DNA from: Flaccisagitta enflata | Taxonomy: Eukaryota; Chaetognatha; Sagittoidea; Aphragmophora | DNA: 64,000 nucleotides | Direction: 5' to 3' | Assembly (NCBI GenBank): GCA_965153355.1 | Contig: OZ231126.1 | Coordinates: 33,294,001 to 33,358,000 of the forward strand | In this document: positions 20,414-32,327 of the stretch, piece by piece | Layout of the letters: each line of letters starts with the position of its first letter | How positions within the stretch are numbered: the first letter of the stretch is position 1 | The notes under the pieces: model-generated | What the model saw: the letters and a program-made list of their open reading frames with translations, nothing else | Databases searched by the model: none | What the model was told of the DNA's origin: nothing | Made by a program: the position numbers and the translations under genes

Positions 20414-20456
20414 ATATGAAAGTTGGACAACATTACTACTCAACAATATCTAAAAT
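20414..20456 (-). repeat. End fragment of the 280-bp repeat family
   Basis: The inverse of the last roughly 43 bp of the direct repeats at 10887-11723 (ATATGAAAGTTGGACAACAT block). Confidence 0.85.
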
Positions 20457-20563
20457 ATGTCACAGTCTCTCTGTTGCATCGTGGGTATCGAATTGCCCGC
20501 AAGGGCTCGTCTACACGGGTTATGATAACGACTCGTTTGAGTTTTTTTTAAGTGAGGGTCGGG

Positions 20564-20665
20564 TTTTAGTCGTGGACTAGCGACTCTACAAATGGCTTTG
20601 TCCGTCCGTAGGCCCGTCGCCCCTGTCGTCCCTGTCGCCCCTGTCGCCCCTGTCGCCCCTGTTCA
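20564..20665 (+). mobile_element. Helentron-like head with 9-bp minisatellite
   Basis: TTTTAGTCGTGGACTAGCGACTC (a four-pair stem GTCG/CGAC), CTTTGTCCGTCCG, then five tandem 9-bp units of the GTCGCCCCT type. Confidence 0.68.
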
Positions 20666-20837
20666 GCCATCTGCAGACAGTCAGGAAGTTGAGTTCAACA
20701 AGTCTCCTTTCCTTACAATGCGTATCAAAGATCTGACAAACACGCCTGCGAGGTAGGAAGAACGTCAACATGATATTCTTAAATCGTGGATCACCATCAA
20801 ATAGGAAGCCAAGGCCATGAATTTTCTAACGTCGATA

Positions 20838-21399
20838 CAGTAGATTTCGTCTAGATTTGAGATAACGGGGGCAAGCATTGTGGAAAGACAAATGAAGGCA
20901 GGAAAGCGATTTTTGGATTATAGATTAATCAAAGGATGCTTAATCCCCTATGATAGCTGGTTGCCATGGAAACATATTTCCATGTATTCTCGCTAAAATA
21001 TCAATATTTTGAGAGATTTTTTTGGGGAACATTGCTTAAATCAAATTTGCTACAACTTTCTCACAGTATGTTCTGTAAGAATGTCGCTCATTTGGCCGTT
21101 GCTAGGGAGCGTATCCATGTGTGACAACCTTTAGCAACCGCTAAACGAGCGACATTCTTACAGAACATACTATGGGAAAGTTGTGGCAAATTTGATTTTA
21201 AGAAATGTTCCCTCAAAAAAATTCTCAAAATATTGATATTTTAGCAAAAATACATAGAAATGCGTTTCCATGGCAACCAGATATCATGGGCAATAAAGCA
21301 TCCCTTTATTAGTTCATGTTTAAAATATCACTCCCCTGGCTTAATTTTTTCTTCTACAATGCATGCCCCCGTTATCTCAAGTCTAGACGAGATCTACTG
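20838..21399. mobile_element. 562-bp palindromic TA-flanked MITE
   Basis: The termini CAGTAGATTTCGTCTAGA and the inverse of CAGTAGATCTCGTCTAGA extend into arms that pair over most of the element (GAGATAACGGGGGCA, TGGTTGCCATGGAAAC, AATATCAATATTTTGAGA and others), meeting near 21115. TA on both sides. No coding capacity. Tc1/mariner-type target use. Confidence 0.9.
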
Positions 21400-21454
21400 T
21401 ATCTAAGTTTAGAAATCATGATTAGAATTTTTACAAAAACATTATTTTTTCTAC

Positions 21455-21743
21455 AACAAGGCCCAGTAGGCCAACGATGCGTCCTCTTTGAATGAACGTT
21501 TTTCATAAATGAATGTGTTTTATGAGTGAATGAATGTTATGAATGAATGAATGAATGAATGAATGAATGAATGAATGAATGAATGAATGAATGAATGAAT
21601 GAGAGAACTTATTAGTACTGCTTTTTTGATGAAAGAGACTCGGATTCTATGATTTTTACGAATGTGTTACCGACAGACCAATAGACCAACCGACCAACAG
21701 ACGGACACAACCTCTTATAGAGATGCGAGGAGGCATCTAAAAA
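21455..21743 (-). mobile_element. Helentron-like element with (GAAT)n interior
   Basis: On the minus strand the head hairpin is GATGCCTCCTCGCATC (21722-21737) with a (TTGG/TCCG)n core. The interior carries (GAAT)n (21537-21602), and the tail is GACGCATCGTTGGCCTACTGGGCCTTGTT. The tail GCATC complements the stem. The same tail class closes the element at 22188-22529 in the opposite orientation. Confidence 0.82.
21537..21602. repeat. (GAAT)n microsatellite
   Basis: Sixteen tandem GAAT units inside the Helentron-like element. Confidence 0.97.
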
Positions 21744-21757
21744 ACGACAAGTTAGAA

Positions 21758-21870
<113 letters not shown>

Positions 21871-21904
21871 GAGAAAGAGAAAGAGAAAGAGAAAGAGAGA
21901 ATTG

Positions 21905-22120
21905 TTGGTGCACCTTTCACCCACGATTGGAGCGCCGATTTGGGTAATCCAGCGTGGACGTCGGACTGTCGGCGCTCTCTGTTGCCTTCTCCACCTCTCA
22001 AGATCCGAAACCCGCAGCGCCTTTTTCTTACCCAGTTAATCTGGGTTACAACGCCGCATTTGCATTAACCCTTTGTTTTTGGTGCCTCTGCCTCCTCCTC
22101 CTCCTCCTCCTCCTCCTCAT
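21905..22120. other. GC-balanced unassigned stretch ending in (CTC)n
   Basis: Composition differs from the neighbours but no domain is recognisable. CTC triplets occupy about 22087-22118. It could be non-repeat host DNA. Confidence 0.4.
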
Positions 22121-22187
22121 CATCATCTTTCTCTTCATCTCTTTCCGCCCACTTTTCCGCGTCCGAGCTCTTCATTCCTTCCTTTTC

Positions 22188-22529
22188 TTTTCAATGCGTA
22201 CTCGCATCTCTATGATAGGCTGTGTCCGTTGGTCGGTCGACCGGTAACGCATTCATTAGAAACCTCAAAATCATGCATTTTTTCAAAAACAAGGCTAAGT
22301 AGGCCAATATGGTGCGACATATGGATCGTCGAACAAACCGACCGACTGACCGACCAACCAACCGACCAACCAACGGACACAGCCTGTTATAGAGGTGCTT
22401 TGTCGCACCTAAAAAGTGATCCTCACCTAGTGAAAGTAGCATACATTGAATTATTCATTCATAAATGACATTCATTCATAAAAAACGTTGAATTAAAGAG
22501 GACGGATCGTTGGCCTACCGGTTGGCCTT
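22188..22529 (+). mobile_element. Helentron-like element (ATGCG type) with nested copy
   Basis: Head AATGCGTACTCGCATCTCTATGA (22193-22215) and core GTCCGTTGGTCGGTCG. The tail GGACGGATCGTTGGCCTACCGG...GGCCTTGTT closes at 22529. The middle is interrupted by the minus-strand copy at 22285-22415. Confidence 0.75.
22285..22415 (-). mobile_element. Helentron-like element (GGTGC type)
   Basis: Minus-strand hairpin GGTGCGACAAAGCACC (22394-22409), a (TTGG/TCGG)n core, and a tail with GTCGCACC (the complement of the hairpin arm) then TTGGCCTACTTAGCCTTGTT. A distinct stem sequence with matching tail. Confidence 0.82.
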
Positions 22530-22755
22530 GTTGAGATGCGGACACGCAACTCTACAAGCGGCCTTGTCAGTTGGTCTGTCGGTCTGTCGGTCCATTGGTC
22601 TGTAGGTCCATGAGCTTGAAAAGTGGCATAACAAGCGTTTTTGATGTTTTTTGTGTGTATGTGTGTCAAAAAGGGAGGGGGGGTTGGGGTGTGGATGAGA
22701 GTTGGACGCCATGCCCACCTCTCCACAACGATATTGTGACCCCGCGTCACTTTTT
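22530..22755 (+). mobile_element. Helentron-like element (GATATTGTGACC tail)
   Basis: The head GATGCGGACACGCAAC (22535-22550) directly follows GGCCTTGTT of the preceding element. The core is (TCGG/TCTG)n and the tail CCACAACGATATTGTGACCCCGCGTC. The middle contains a GT/GGGG-rich stretch shared with 17185 and 40403. Confidence 0.8.
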
Positions 22756-22789
22756 TCTTTTTGTCTTTTTCTGTCTTTCTGAAATAATA

Positions 22790-23264
22790 TAATGTTTTTG
22801 TCCTTTTCCTTTCCTTCCTTTTCCTCACTTTTCCTCAGTTTTGTTTTTCAATTTCTTTTTCTTACTTTTTCTTTCTTTTTCTTTTTTTGTTTGTCTGTTT
22901 GTTTGTTTGTTTGTTTGTTTGTTTGTTTGTTTATTTGTTTGTTTGTTTTTTGTTTGTTTTTCGTTTTTTCGTTTGTTTCGTTTCATTCTCGATTGTTTAT
23001 GTTTCTTTGTTTCATTGTTTCATTGTTTCATTGATTCATTGTTTCATTGTTTTTTTGTTTCTTTGTTTCTTGTTTCTTGTTTCTTGTTTCTTGTTTCTTT
23101 TTTTCTTTGTTTCTTTTTTTCTTTGTTTCTTTTTTTCTTTGATAGCTCCCTTTTTTCTCTCTCATTTTCTGTCCATTTGTCTTTCTGTCTTTCTTTCCAT
23201 GTACCTGTCTTTCTTTCTCCCTTTCTTTCTTTCTCTCTTTGTTTTCCTCCTTACTTTCTCTCCT

Positions 23265-23304
<40 letters not shown>

Positions 23305-23360
23305 TATTTTTTTCTTGCTTTCTATCTTTCTTTCCTACTTTCTTTCTTTTTATGATATCT
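22790..23360. repeat. T-rich low-complexity: (GTTT)n, (TTTCTTG)n, (TTTC)n
   Basis: (GTTT)n at 22887-22950, TTTCATTG and TTTCTTG units to 23140, and (TTTC)n at about 23262-23304. The long Phe/Leu/Val frames here are artefacts. Confidence 0.9.
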
Positions 23361-23824
23361 CCACGCCTCCATCTAGAGTTTGGGGTTTCAACAAGGATGA
23401 AGGCGTCACGTTTTGCAGACAGATAATTTGTAAAATCTGCAAATGCGTTTTTTATTTGCAGAAGGTTTTTCTAAATATCTGCTATTAGGTCTTTTTAAGT
23501 CTTATGAGGAAAACCTTAAGTTTTTATGATTTTTATAAATAAATTTTCTTTCTAGTTTGAGTTTTCCAACAATATTTTTTTGAGTATTTAGATATTGAAA
23601 CTGGATATTTTTTAATAATTAAGGATCAAACTTGGAATATGCTCTACATTCATAAAAGTTTTTTAGTCTTTGTTGATATTTTCTTTAGCATGTTTTTCCT
23701 TATCAGATTTTTTTTCTCTCTTACTCTCTTTATGTTTCTTTCTCTCTATTCATTTCTTTCCCTCTCTTTGGTTTTATTTTCATTATTTCTTTTTTTTTTT
23801 TATTTGTTTTATTCTTTCTCCTTT

Positions 23825-23836
<12 letters not shown>
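23361..23836. other. AT-rich DNA, no gene seen
   Basis: Unassigned AT-rich sequence grading into pyrimidine-rich DNA before the (TC)n array. Confidence 0.5.
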
Positions 23837-24012
<176 letters not shown>

Positions 24013-24501
24013 ATGCCTTAGCCAGTCACTCTTATTTAAGAATTTTGTTTATACCTACTTTGACTATCATCTATTTTTCTCCCTTTTCTTATTTTTCACT
24101 TATTTTCTTTTTTTCTTTATTTACCCCATTATGAAGATTTATGATTTTACTCAATTCTGAATATAAATTTTACTAAAATATTTTTTCTTTATAATTAAAA
24201 AAAAACTGTTTCTCAAAACTCATTTTGATGCTAACAAGGCCAACACCTATAAGTCGCGTGCGAGACATAAAAAATTGAATTGACCTGACTCCTTATTGTA
24301 TCTATGACTGAATAGGGAGAAATATAAGAAATGAATAAAATGATTTAGTTGACTAGATTGACTTAAATGAATTGATGAATAAATCAGCTTAATGAGGTAT
24401 TGGAGGCCATGGAAACCCACCCACTTTTGTAATTGAGTCAAATTAATCAACTCTATCAACCCAATCAATGAAAAATGACTAAACCAGACTGTAACCAGAC
24501 T

Positions 24502-24768
24502 TTAACCAGCAGACTAAACCAGCAGACTCAAACCAGCAGACTCAAACCAGCAGACTTAAACCAGCAGACTTAAACCAGCAGACTTAAACCAGCAGACTTA
24601 AACCAGCAGACTTAAACCAGCAGACTTAAACCAGCAGACTTAAACCAGCAGACTTAAACCAGCAGACTTAAACCAGCAGACTTAAACAAGCAGACTTAAA
24701 CCAGCAGACTTTAACCAGCAGACTTAAACCAGTAGACTTAAACCAGCAGACTTAAACAAGCAGACTTG
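24502..24768. repeat. 14-bp minisatellite TTAAACCAGCAGAC
   Basis: About 18 head-to-tail units with point variants, inside the large Helentron-like element. Confidence 0.95.
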
Positions 24769-24777
24769 AAATGACAT

Positions 24778-25850
24778 AAATGACCAAAACATACCAAAAC
24801 ACATAAATGACCAAAACATACCAAAAAACCAAAACACCAAAAACCAAAAAACCAAAAAACCTAAAAACCAAAAAAAACAAAAAACCAAAAAAACCAAAAA
24901 CAAAAAACCAAAAAACCAAAAAACCAACACCAAAAAACAAAAACCAAAAACCAAAAAACATAAATGACCAAAACAAACAAAAAACCATGTTAAATGACCA
25001 AAAACCAAAAACCAAAAAGCCAAAAACCAAAAAAAAAAAAAAAAACCAAAAACCAAAAACCAAAAACAAAAAACATAAATGACCAAAAAACCAAAAAACA
25101 AAAAACTAAAAATCAAAAAACATAAATGACCAAAAAACCAAAGACCTAAAACCAAAAACCAAAAACCAAAAAACCAAAAAACTAGGAACCAAAAACCAAA
25201 AACCAGAAAACCAAAAAACCAAAACCTAAAAAACTAAAGAAAAACAAAAACCAAAAACCAAAAACCAAAAACCAAAAACCAAAAACCAACAACCAAAAAC
25301 CAAAAACCAAAAACCAAAAACCAAAAGCATAAATGACCAAAATATACCAAAAAACCATGTTAAAGGACTGAAAACAAAAAAAACAAAAAACAAAAAACAA
25401 AAAACAAAAAACAAAAAACAAAAAACAAAAAACAAAAAACAAAAAACAAAAAACAAAAAACCAAAAAACCAAAAAACGTAAATGAAAAAAACATACTGAA
25501 AAGCCATGTTTAATGACCAAAAATGACCAAAAGACCAAAAGACCAAAAAACCAAAAAACAAAAAAACAAAAAACCAAAAAAACCAAAAACATTAATGACC
25601 AAAACATACCAAAAAACCATGTTGAATGACCAAAAAACAAAAAACCAAAAACCAAAAACCAAAAACCAAAAACCAAAAACCAAAAAACCAAAAAACTAAA
25701 AAACTAAAAAACTAAAAAACCAAAAAACCAAAAAAACCAAAAAACCAAAAAACCAAAAAACCAAAAAACAAGAAATAAAAACCAAAAAACAAAAAACCAT
25801 AAATGACCAAAACATACCAAAAAACCATGTTAAATGACCAAAAATGACCT
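24778..25850. repeat. (CCAAAAA)-type low-complexity array
   Basis: Runs of CCAAAAA/CAAAAAA punctuated by a recurring ATAAATGACCAAAACATACC module about every 200-300 bp. This suggests a decayed higher-order repeat. Phe/Trp/Leu frames on the minus strand are artefacts. Confidence 0.9.
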
Positions 25851-26158
25851 GAAATGTCCCAAAATGACTTAAATGACTTAAATGACTTAAATGCCCAAAA
25901 ATGACACAAATGACTTAAATGAACAAAGTGACATAAATGATCAAAAATGACCAAAAATGACTAAAACCGACCAAAAATGACTAAAACCAACCAAAAATGA
26001 CCAAAAACAAAAAAGAATGACTCAAAATAACTCCAGATGACCCAAAATGACCAAAAACGACGCAAAAAAGCTAAGTGTTACGGACTGACCGACCAACGGA
26101 CGGACCGACCGACCGACCGACGGAGCAGGTTGTAGAATCGCGTGCACGCGACTAAAAA

Positions 26159-26433
26159 CGTTTTTCAGTTTCAGTAGCTAGATCTGCAATTAGGTACCGG
26201 AAGCAGATGCAGAAAGGTAAACTCTATCTCCATCAAACACAACATGATGGTTCCTCGGTCTACTTACAAGTGGTCACTAGTTTCCTTTCTTTTCATACCT
26301 CTGAGTTCTTTTTTTTTTCGTTTTTCAATTTCAAATTTCGTGTATCAGTCATTGCAGGACGCTGTCATGACCTTCCCTGTCCGCAAAGATATTGTTACCG
26401 CTTTACTTGTTGTTATCTTTGCTGTATCTTTTC
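26159..26433. other. Unique DNA, no gene seen
   Basis: No supported feature. The short plus-strand frames have no recognisable domain. Confidence 0.45.
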
Positions 26434-26576
26434 TTTTTTCGTTGCGAGCTACGCAAATCTATAAGTTGCTATGTTTAATGGTCCAAGGTCATTCTTATGG
26501 TAACGATGGACTTGCATTACTGCTTCCAACCAAATGCCACCCGCACACTACTTGGTTAGCCGGTTATCCGGCCTTG
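26434..26576 (+). mobile_element. Diverged Helentron-like element without tetranucleotide core
   Basis: Hairpin GTTGCG-AGCTA-CGCAAA (26441-26457) and ATCTATAAG. A tail with GCATTACTGCTTCC...GGTTATCCGGCCTTG matches the standard tail, but the (TCCG)n tract is absent. Confidence 0.65.
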
Positions 26577-27292
26577 ATTGATCCTTTTATTCGCTTTTTT
26601 TCCTTTTCCTTATTGCCCGTGATATTCTCATCTTCTCATTAATTTCATCTTGATGTTCCCCCTTTACTATCTAGAACATATGTATATCGACAGGCATTTA
26701 AAGCAATAACTCTATAAAGAATAAAAAAATTACATAAAAATCAGTGAGATTCGGAAACTACTTCGAATTTCTGACCAAATGGCGCAAATCGCATCCTTTT
26801 AGCTCAAGCCGTTTAGAAATGACAAGCAAAACAAAATTGATACTCCAATCAAAAAATATGGAAAAATTGCATCTAGTTTCTTTACAAGTCACTAAATCTC
26901 TTTTCAGATAGATTGGAGGTTTTTTCCACCCTATTTTTGGTCCTCATTACAGCGCCCAACACCTTTGTTGCATTTTCTTGATTGATTTCAACCTCTCTTA
27001 GTCATTAGGATTGCAACTGAAGCAAAAGGGAGAACATAGCATACACTTGGGAATTTTTTTGAATAAGATTTTATGAGGGAGAGTAATCATGCATTTATTC
27101 TCAGCATTTTTGTAAAAATGCTTAGAAAATCTATATAGTTTGTTGTTGAACGCCAAAGATGTAATATTAAGTATCTATCATATTTTGGAGGTTTTTTTAT
27201 GATTCCCATACTGATAGATTATTCAATCCCTATACTGTCGATATACTTATGTTCTAGATAGTATCACTGATTCATTCTCTTCATTGCTTTTT
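26577..27292. other. AT-rich unique DNA, no gene seen
   Basis: No coding or repeat signal could be supported. Confidence 0.5.
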
Positions 27293-28000
27293 GGGCAGCG
27301 GCCCCGAAGGGGACAAAGTCCTGTAGAACACAGGGGGACTTTCGTTCGTCCGTTCGTTAGTTCGTCCGTCCCCCCCCCCTTCATCAGGCCTCTCAGTCCC
27401 CAAATCCAGCCTCTCAGGCCTCAAATCCAGCCTCTCAGTCCTCAAATCCAGCCTCTTAGACCTCAAATCCGGCCTCTCAGGCCTCAAAGCTGGCCTCCCA
27501 GGCCTCGAATTTGGCCTCCCAGGCCTCAAATCTGGCCTCCCGGGCCTCAAATATGGCCTCTCAGGCCTCAAATTTGGCCTCTCAGACCTCAAATTTGGCC
27601 TCTCAGGCTTCAAATCTGGCCTCTCAGGCCTCAAACCTGGCTTCTCAGGCTTTAAATTAAGCCTCTAGGCCTCAAATTTGGCCTCTCTGCCTCATATTTG
27701 ACCTCTCAGGCCTTAAATCAGCCATCTAAACCTCAATTTGTTGCTCTCAGGCTTCAGATCAGTCCTCTCAAGCTTCCAATTGGCATTTTCAGGCCTTATT
27801 TGAGCCTTCTAAGACCTCAGTTTAGGCTCTTGAATGCCTTGAGTCAGTCCTCTAAAGCATCTCATTCACTAGGACGAATGAAAGTCCCCCTGTGTTCTAC
27901 AGGACTTCGTCCCCTTCGGGGCCGCTGCCCTGCTTCCCCTCACTCCAATTCACAATCACTCAAAGCAGGGCAACGGGTATCGCTGACCAAATATTGCCCT
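27293..28000. mobile_element. GGGCAG-family hairpin element, copy 1
   Basis: Opens GGGCAGCGGCCCCGAAGGGG and AAGTCCTGTAGAACACAGGG. An internal roughly 21-bp minisatellite (CCTCTCAGGCCTCAAAT type) spans about 27390-27860. The opening block then returns inverted at 27872-27925, followed by CCCTGCTT...AAGCAGGG and CGGGTATCGCTGACC. Four copies lie in the window. The class is unknown: no TG/CA, TA or clear target duplication was found. Confidence 0.85.
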
Positions 28001-28263
28001 TGGGCGACCTGTTAGTCGCTCTGTCCATTGGTCGGTCGGTCGCGTTGGTCGGTCGGTCCGTCAGTCTGTCACACTTAGCTTTCGTTAGCTTTTTTTGGTT
28101 GTTGTTGTACGTTATTTTAAGTCATTTAAAGTTATTTCAAGTCATTTTAAGTTATTTCCAGACGATTTACATTTTGTCTTTTAGTCTTTTGGTCTTTTAG
28201 TCTTTTAGTCTTTTTCTCTTATGGTCTTAACAACCGCACGCGACTGTAAGGTGTTGGCCTTGT
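28001..28263 (+). mobile_element. Helentron-like element, short relative of the large type
   Basis: Core (TCGG)n with CAGTCTGTCACACTTAGC, then AAGTCATTT/TAGTCTTT units, and a tail CCGCACGCGACTGTAAGGTG...GGCCTTGTT like that of 24233 and 52272. The head hairpin is damaged where it abuts the preceding element. Confidence 0.72.
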
Positions 28264-28870
28264 TCTGTCATTCTCGGCAATTTGATCATCAGTCGGAACT
28301 TCGCGGGGGCAATATCGTGTCGATGACCATTGAACAAAAAAGAAACAGAAATTTTTCGTATACATTTGAGCACTCATGCATTACTGCAATGGCATTATGG
28401 CAATGCCTTTGCCCATCCTCACGTATAAAATTCGTTGATCAGACCATGTGAATATAACTGATGATCCCACCCACGGCTGAAAGCAGGTTCCGACTGAGCG
28501 GACCCGAATAATGACTAAGAATTATATATATGACATTTATTCACACAAAGAGTGTAGCACAGAGGAAGAAATTGCGATCATTGAGGCCAAACGAAAATAT
28601 CAAAATACAGAGCAGCATGTTAAATCGGAAATCGACTTATATTGGACAGAATATGTACCTTGGCACAGACGTTCATTAGACAGATTATGTACCGTTGCTT
28701 TATGACGGTATCATGAGTACCACAGTCCGTATTCATACTATCTTTATACCCATAACTGTTATAGCCATATATGACAGATGAGGCTATACTTCGACGCTCA
28801 TCGAGGCTATTCTTCGCGTGAGAAATGAGCGCAATCCTTGCTGGACAGATGAGCGATGAAAACGAGACTC
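28264..28870. other. Unassigned DNA
   Basis: A 64-aa plus-strand frame (28511-28705) is Glu/Lys/Tyr-rich with no recognisable motif. I do not call it a gene. Confidence 0.4.
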
Positions 28871-28879
28871 AAACTGTTG

Positions 28880-29668
28880 TAGAATTTCTATATGTTTCAT
28901 CCCAGCTGCCCTCACAAGCCCTTACCCTGGCCGGAGATTCATCCCAGCTTCCCTCCCGACCGTTACATCTGCCCGTGACTCATTCCAGCTGCTCTACCCG
29001 GCCCTTGCTTCTGCCCACGACTCATCCCAGCTGCCCTCTCCGACCCTTCCTTCTGCCCGTGATTCATCCCAGCTTCCCTCCCCGAGCCTTGCCTCTGCCC
29101 ACAACTCATCCCGGCTTCCCTCCCCGAGCCTTGCTTCTGTCCACAACTCATCCCAGCTTCCCTCCCTGAGCCTTGCTTCTGCCCACGTCTCATCCCAGCT
29201 TCCCTCCCCAAGCCTTTCTTCTGCCCACGACTCATCCCAGCTTCCCTCCCTGAGCCTTGCTTCTGCCCACGACTCATCCCAGCTTCCCTCCCCGAGCCTT
29301 GCTTCTGGCCACGACTCATCCCAGCTTCCCTCCCTGAGCCTTGCTTCTGCCCACGACTCATCCCAGTTTCCCTCCCCGAGCCTTGCTTCTGCCCACAACT
29401 CATCCCAACTTCCCTCCCTGACCCTTACTTCTTCCCACAACTCATCCCAGCTTCCCTCCCCTAGCCTTGCTTCTGCCCAAGACTCATCCCAGCTTTCCTC
29501 ACGGAGCCTTGCTTCTGCCCATGATTCATCCCAGCTCCCCTCCCTGAGCCTTGCTTCTGCCCACAACTCATCCCAGCTTCCCTCCCCAAGCCTTGCTTCT
29601 GCCCACAACTCATCCCAGCTTCCCTCCCCAAGCCTTGATTCTGTCCAGGACTCATCCCAGCTTCCCTA
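28880..29668. repeat. 42-bp minisatellite open in most frames
   Basis: About 18 tandem units of 42 bp (14 codons), with CATCCCAGCTTCCCTCCC as the most constant block. Because 42 is divisible by 3, long frames persist on both strands (SSQLPSPSLASAHD-type on plus; SWDESWAEARLGEG-type on minus). The plus Ser/Pro frame stops at TAG 29668. Coding status is unknown and a non-coding array is more likely. Confidence 0.9.
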
Positions 29669-29976
29669 GCCGGCCCCAACTCTTCCTTGATTTATCCCAG
29701 TTCAGTAAGTGCCCTCACATTTAGATAATTCCTCTATGGTGCCTTCCCCATCCCTCACTCTTTCTCAATTCATCTCACTTTCTCAGCTATCCTCCTTACC
29801 CTCGTTCCTGCCCTCGGCTTTAGAAAACATGACCTTCTTTTTTTTCGAGGCCCCACTCTGGACTCTCTTTTTCTTTCACCCTTTTGGGGGAAGAATCAAT
29901 TTGTTGGTGATGAAACCGAGTGGAAGTAGTAGATAGGAATTGATGATCGAGAGGAAAGAGGGGATCTGATAGATTG

Positions 29977-29979
<3 letters not shown>

Positions 29980-30064
<85 letters not shown>
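29980..30064. repeat. (GA)n microsatellite
   Basis: Pure AG dinucleotides, 85 bp. Confidence 0.97.
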
Positions 30065-31098
<1,034 letters not shown>

Positions 31099-31560
31099 AT
31101 AGGCGGACAGATACAGAGAGACAGACTGACACACAGACAGACAATGGAATGGGTCAAATCAGAAACGCGAACGAACTTTAAGTTAAACGTTGAACTAACT
31201 CATGCAAATTTTAAAGAAAATGAAGCATAAGGCGGGGAAAGATTGACAGAGGATCAGGCCAAAAGAGATAGAAATTTGGCAATAATTCAGTCCTGAGAAG
31301 GATTCACACTAGACAACCCAAAGGGGGGGAAGCGCCTGAGAGCTAAATTATTCCAGTGGCCTGATGTCTAAAAATGATTTTAGCCTGAGTTCTAAAAAAA
31401 AGATTGAGACATGAGGCTGATTTGAACAAAAAAGTTTGGCATGGTTTGAGAATCTAAATGCGCCTAACAGTTAAAAAGAGAGCGCCCGATGTCTAAAAAG
31501 AAGAAGACAGAGAGAAACAAACAGAAAGAAAGAGAAAAAGAGATAGATGAATTGATGGAC

Positions 31561-31625
31561 CAAGATACCAATAGACCAACAGACGGACAAGGTTTCTGAT
31601 TGAGTCACTGGTCTGTGTTAAGAAG
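31561..31625 (-). mobile_element. Helentron-like remnant
   Basis: CAATAGACCAACAGACGGACAAGG then TGAGTCACTGGTCTG: an inverted core and a decayed hairpin. Confidence 0.4.
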
Positions 31626-31900
31626 ATATAAGAATAGGAATGAGCAATAGATGATATAGCATGCACAATTAATGGTAACTGCTAAAAAAGAAAATTTAAA
31701 AGAAATTTGAAGTAAAATATACAAATTACTGTTTATTGATGTACTGGAAAACTGCTAGAGCGCTCCCGCTTTTATGACATGCTTAACTACAAGGCATACA
31801 AATTGCTGTCCCATGAAAGATTTTATATTTCTTTTATAATGGAAACAAAGCAGGTTCACCAAAATGACAAACCAGTGAAACCCAACCATACTATAAATCG

Positions 31901-32019
<119 letters not shown>

Positions 32020-32327
32020 CGTCGAACTGGGAGAGAAAGAAGGCGTCGGCGGGATTTCCTACATTTTCATGCCTTTCTAATCTTCTATTAACCCTTTTCT
32101 AGGTTCCTACCCTACTTCGTGTACATTTAGGCCAAGCGAGCTCCTCTTTTCTGAAGAATCGTCGCGCCATTGTAATTTGTATTGCGCGCTTTGAATTGCG
32201 TTTTTCGTTGACTGTCTGTTTTTTTTTCTGTATGTCTCTGTCTGTGTACAGTACCATAGGAGCAATGAGAACCTCAGATGGAGGGTCATTTCCTTCTTCA
32301 CTATTCTAATGAACTAGCTTCAATTAT

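Larger units (their letters stand above)
24233..26158 (-). mobile_element. Large Helentron-like element with minisatellite interior
   Basis: On the minus strand it begins TTTTTAGTCGCGTGCACGCGAT (hairpin about 26137-26152) with core (TCGG)n and AACACTTAGC. It continues through TGGTCATTTT-type repeats and about 1 kb of (TTTTTGG)-rich DNA, a 14-bp minisatellite and about 250 bp of unique tail, then GCACGCGACTTATAGGTG and GGCCTTGTT. GCACGCGACT is the exact complement of the head arm. A second copy is at 52272-54429. No genes. Confidence 0.85.

Noticed and set aside
22841-23488. 215-aa Phe/Leu/Cys frame suggestive of a multi-pass membrane protein.
   Set aside because: Composed of (GTTT)n and (TTTC)n. 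Hydrophobicity follows from T-richness.
24724-25955. Phe/Trp/Leu-rich minus-strand frames resembling membrane proteins.
   Set aside because: They are translations of (CCAAAAA)-type low-complexity DNA, repeated at 52956-54279 with different frames.
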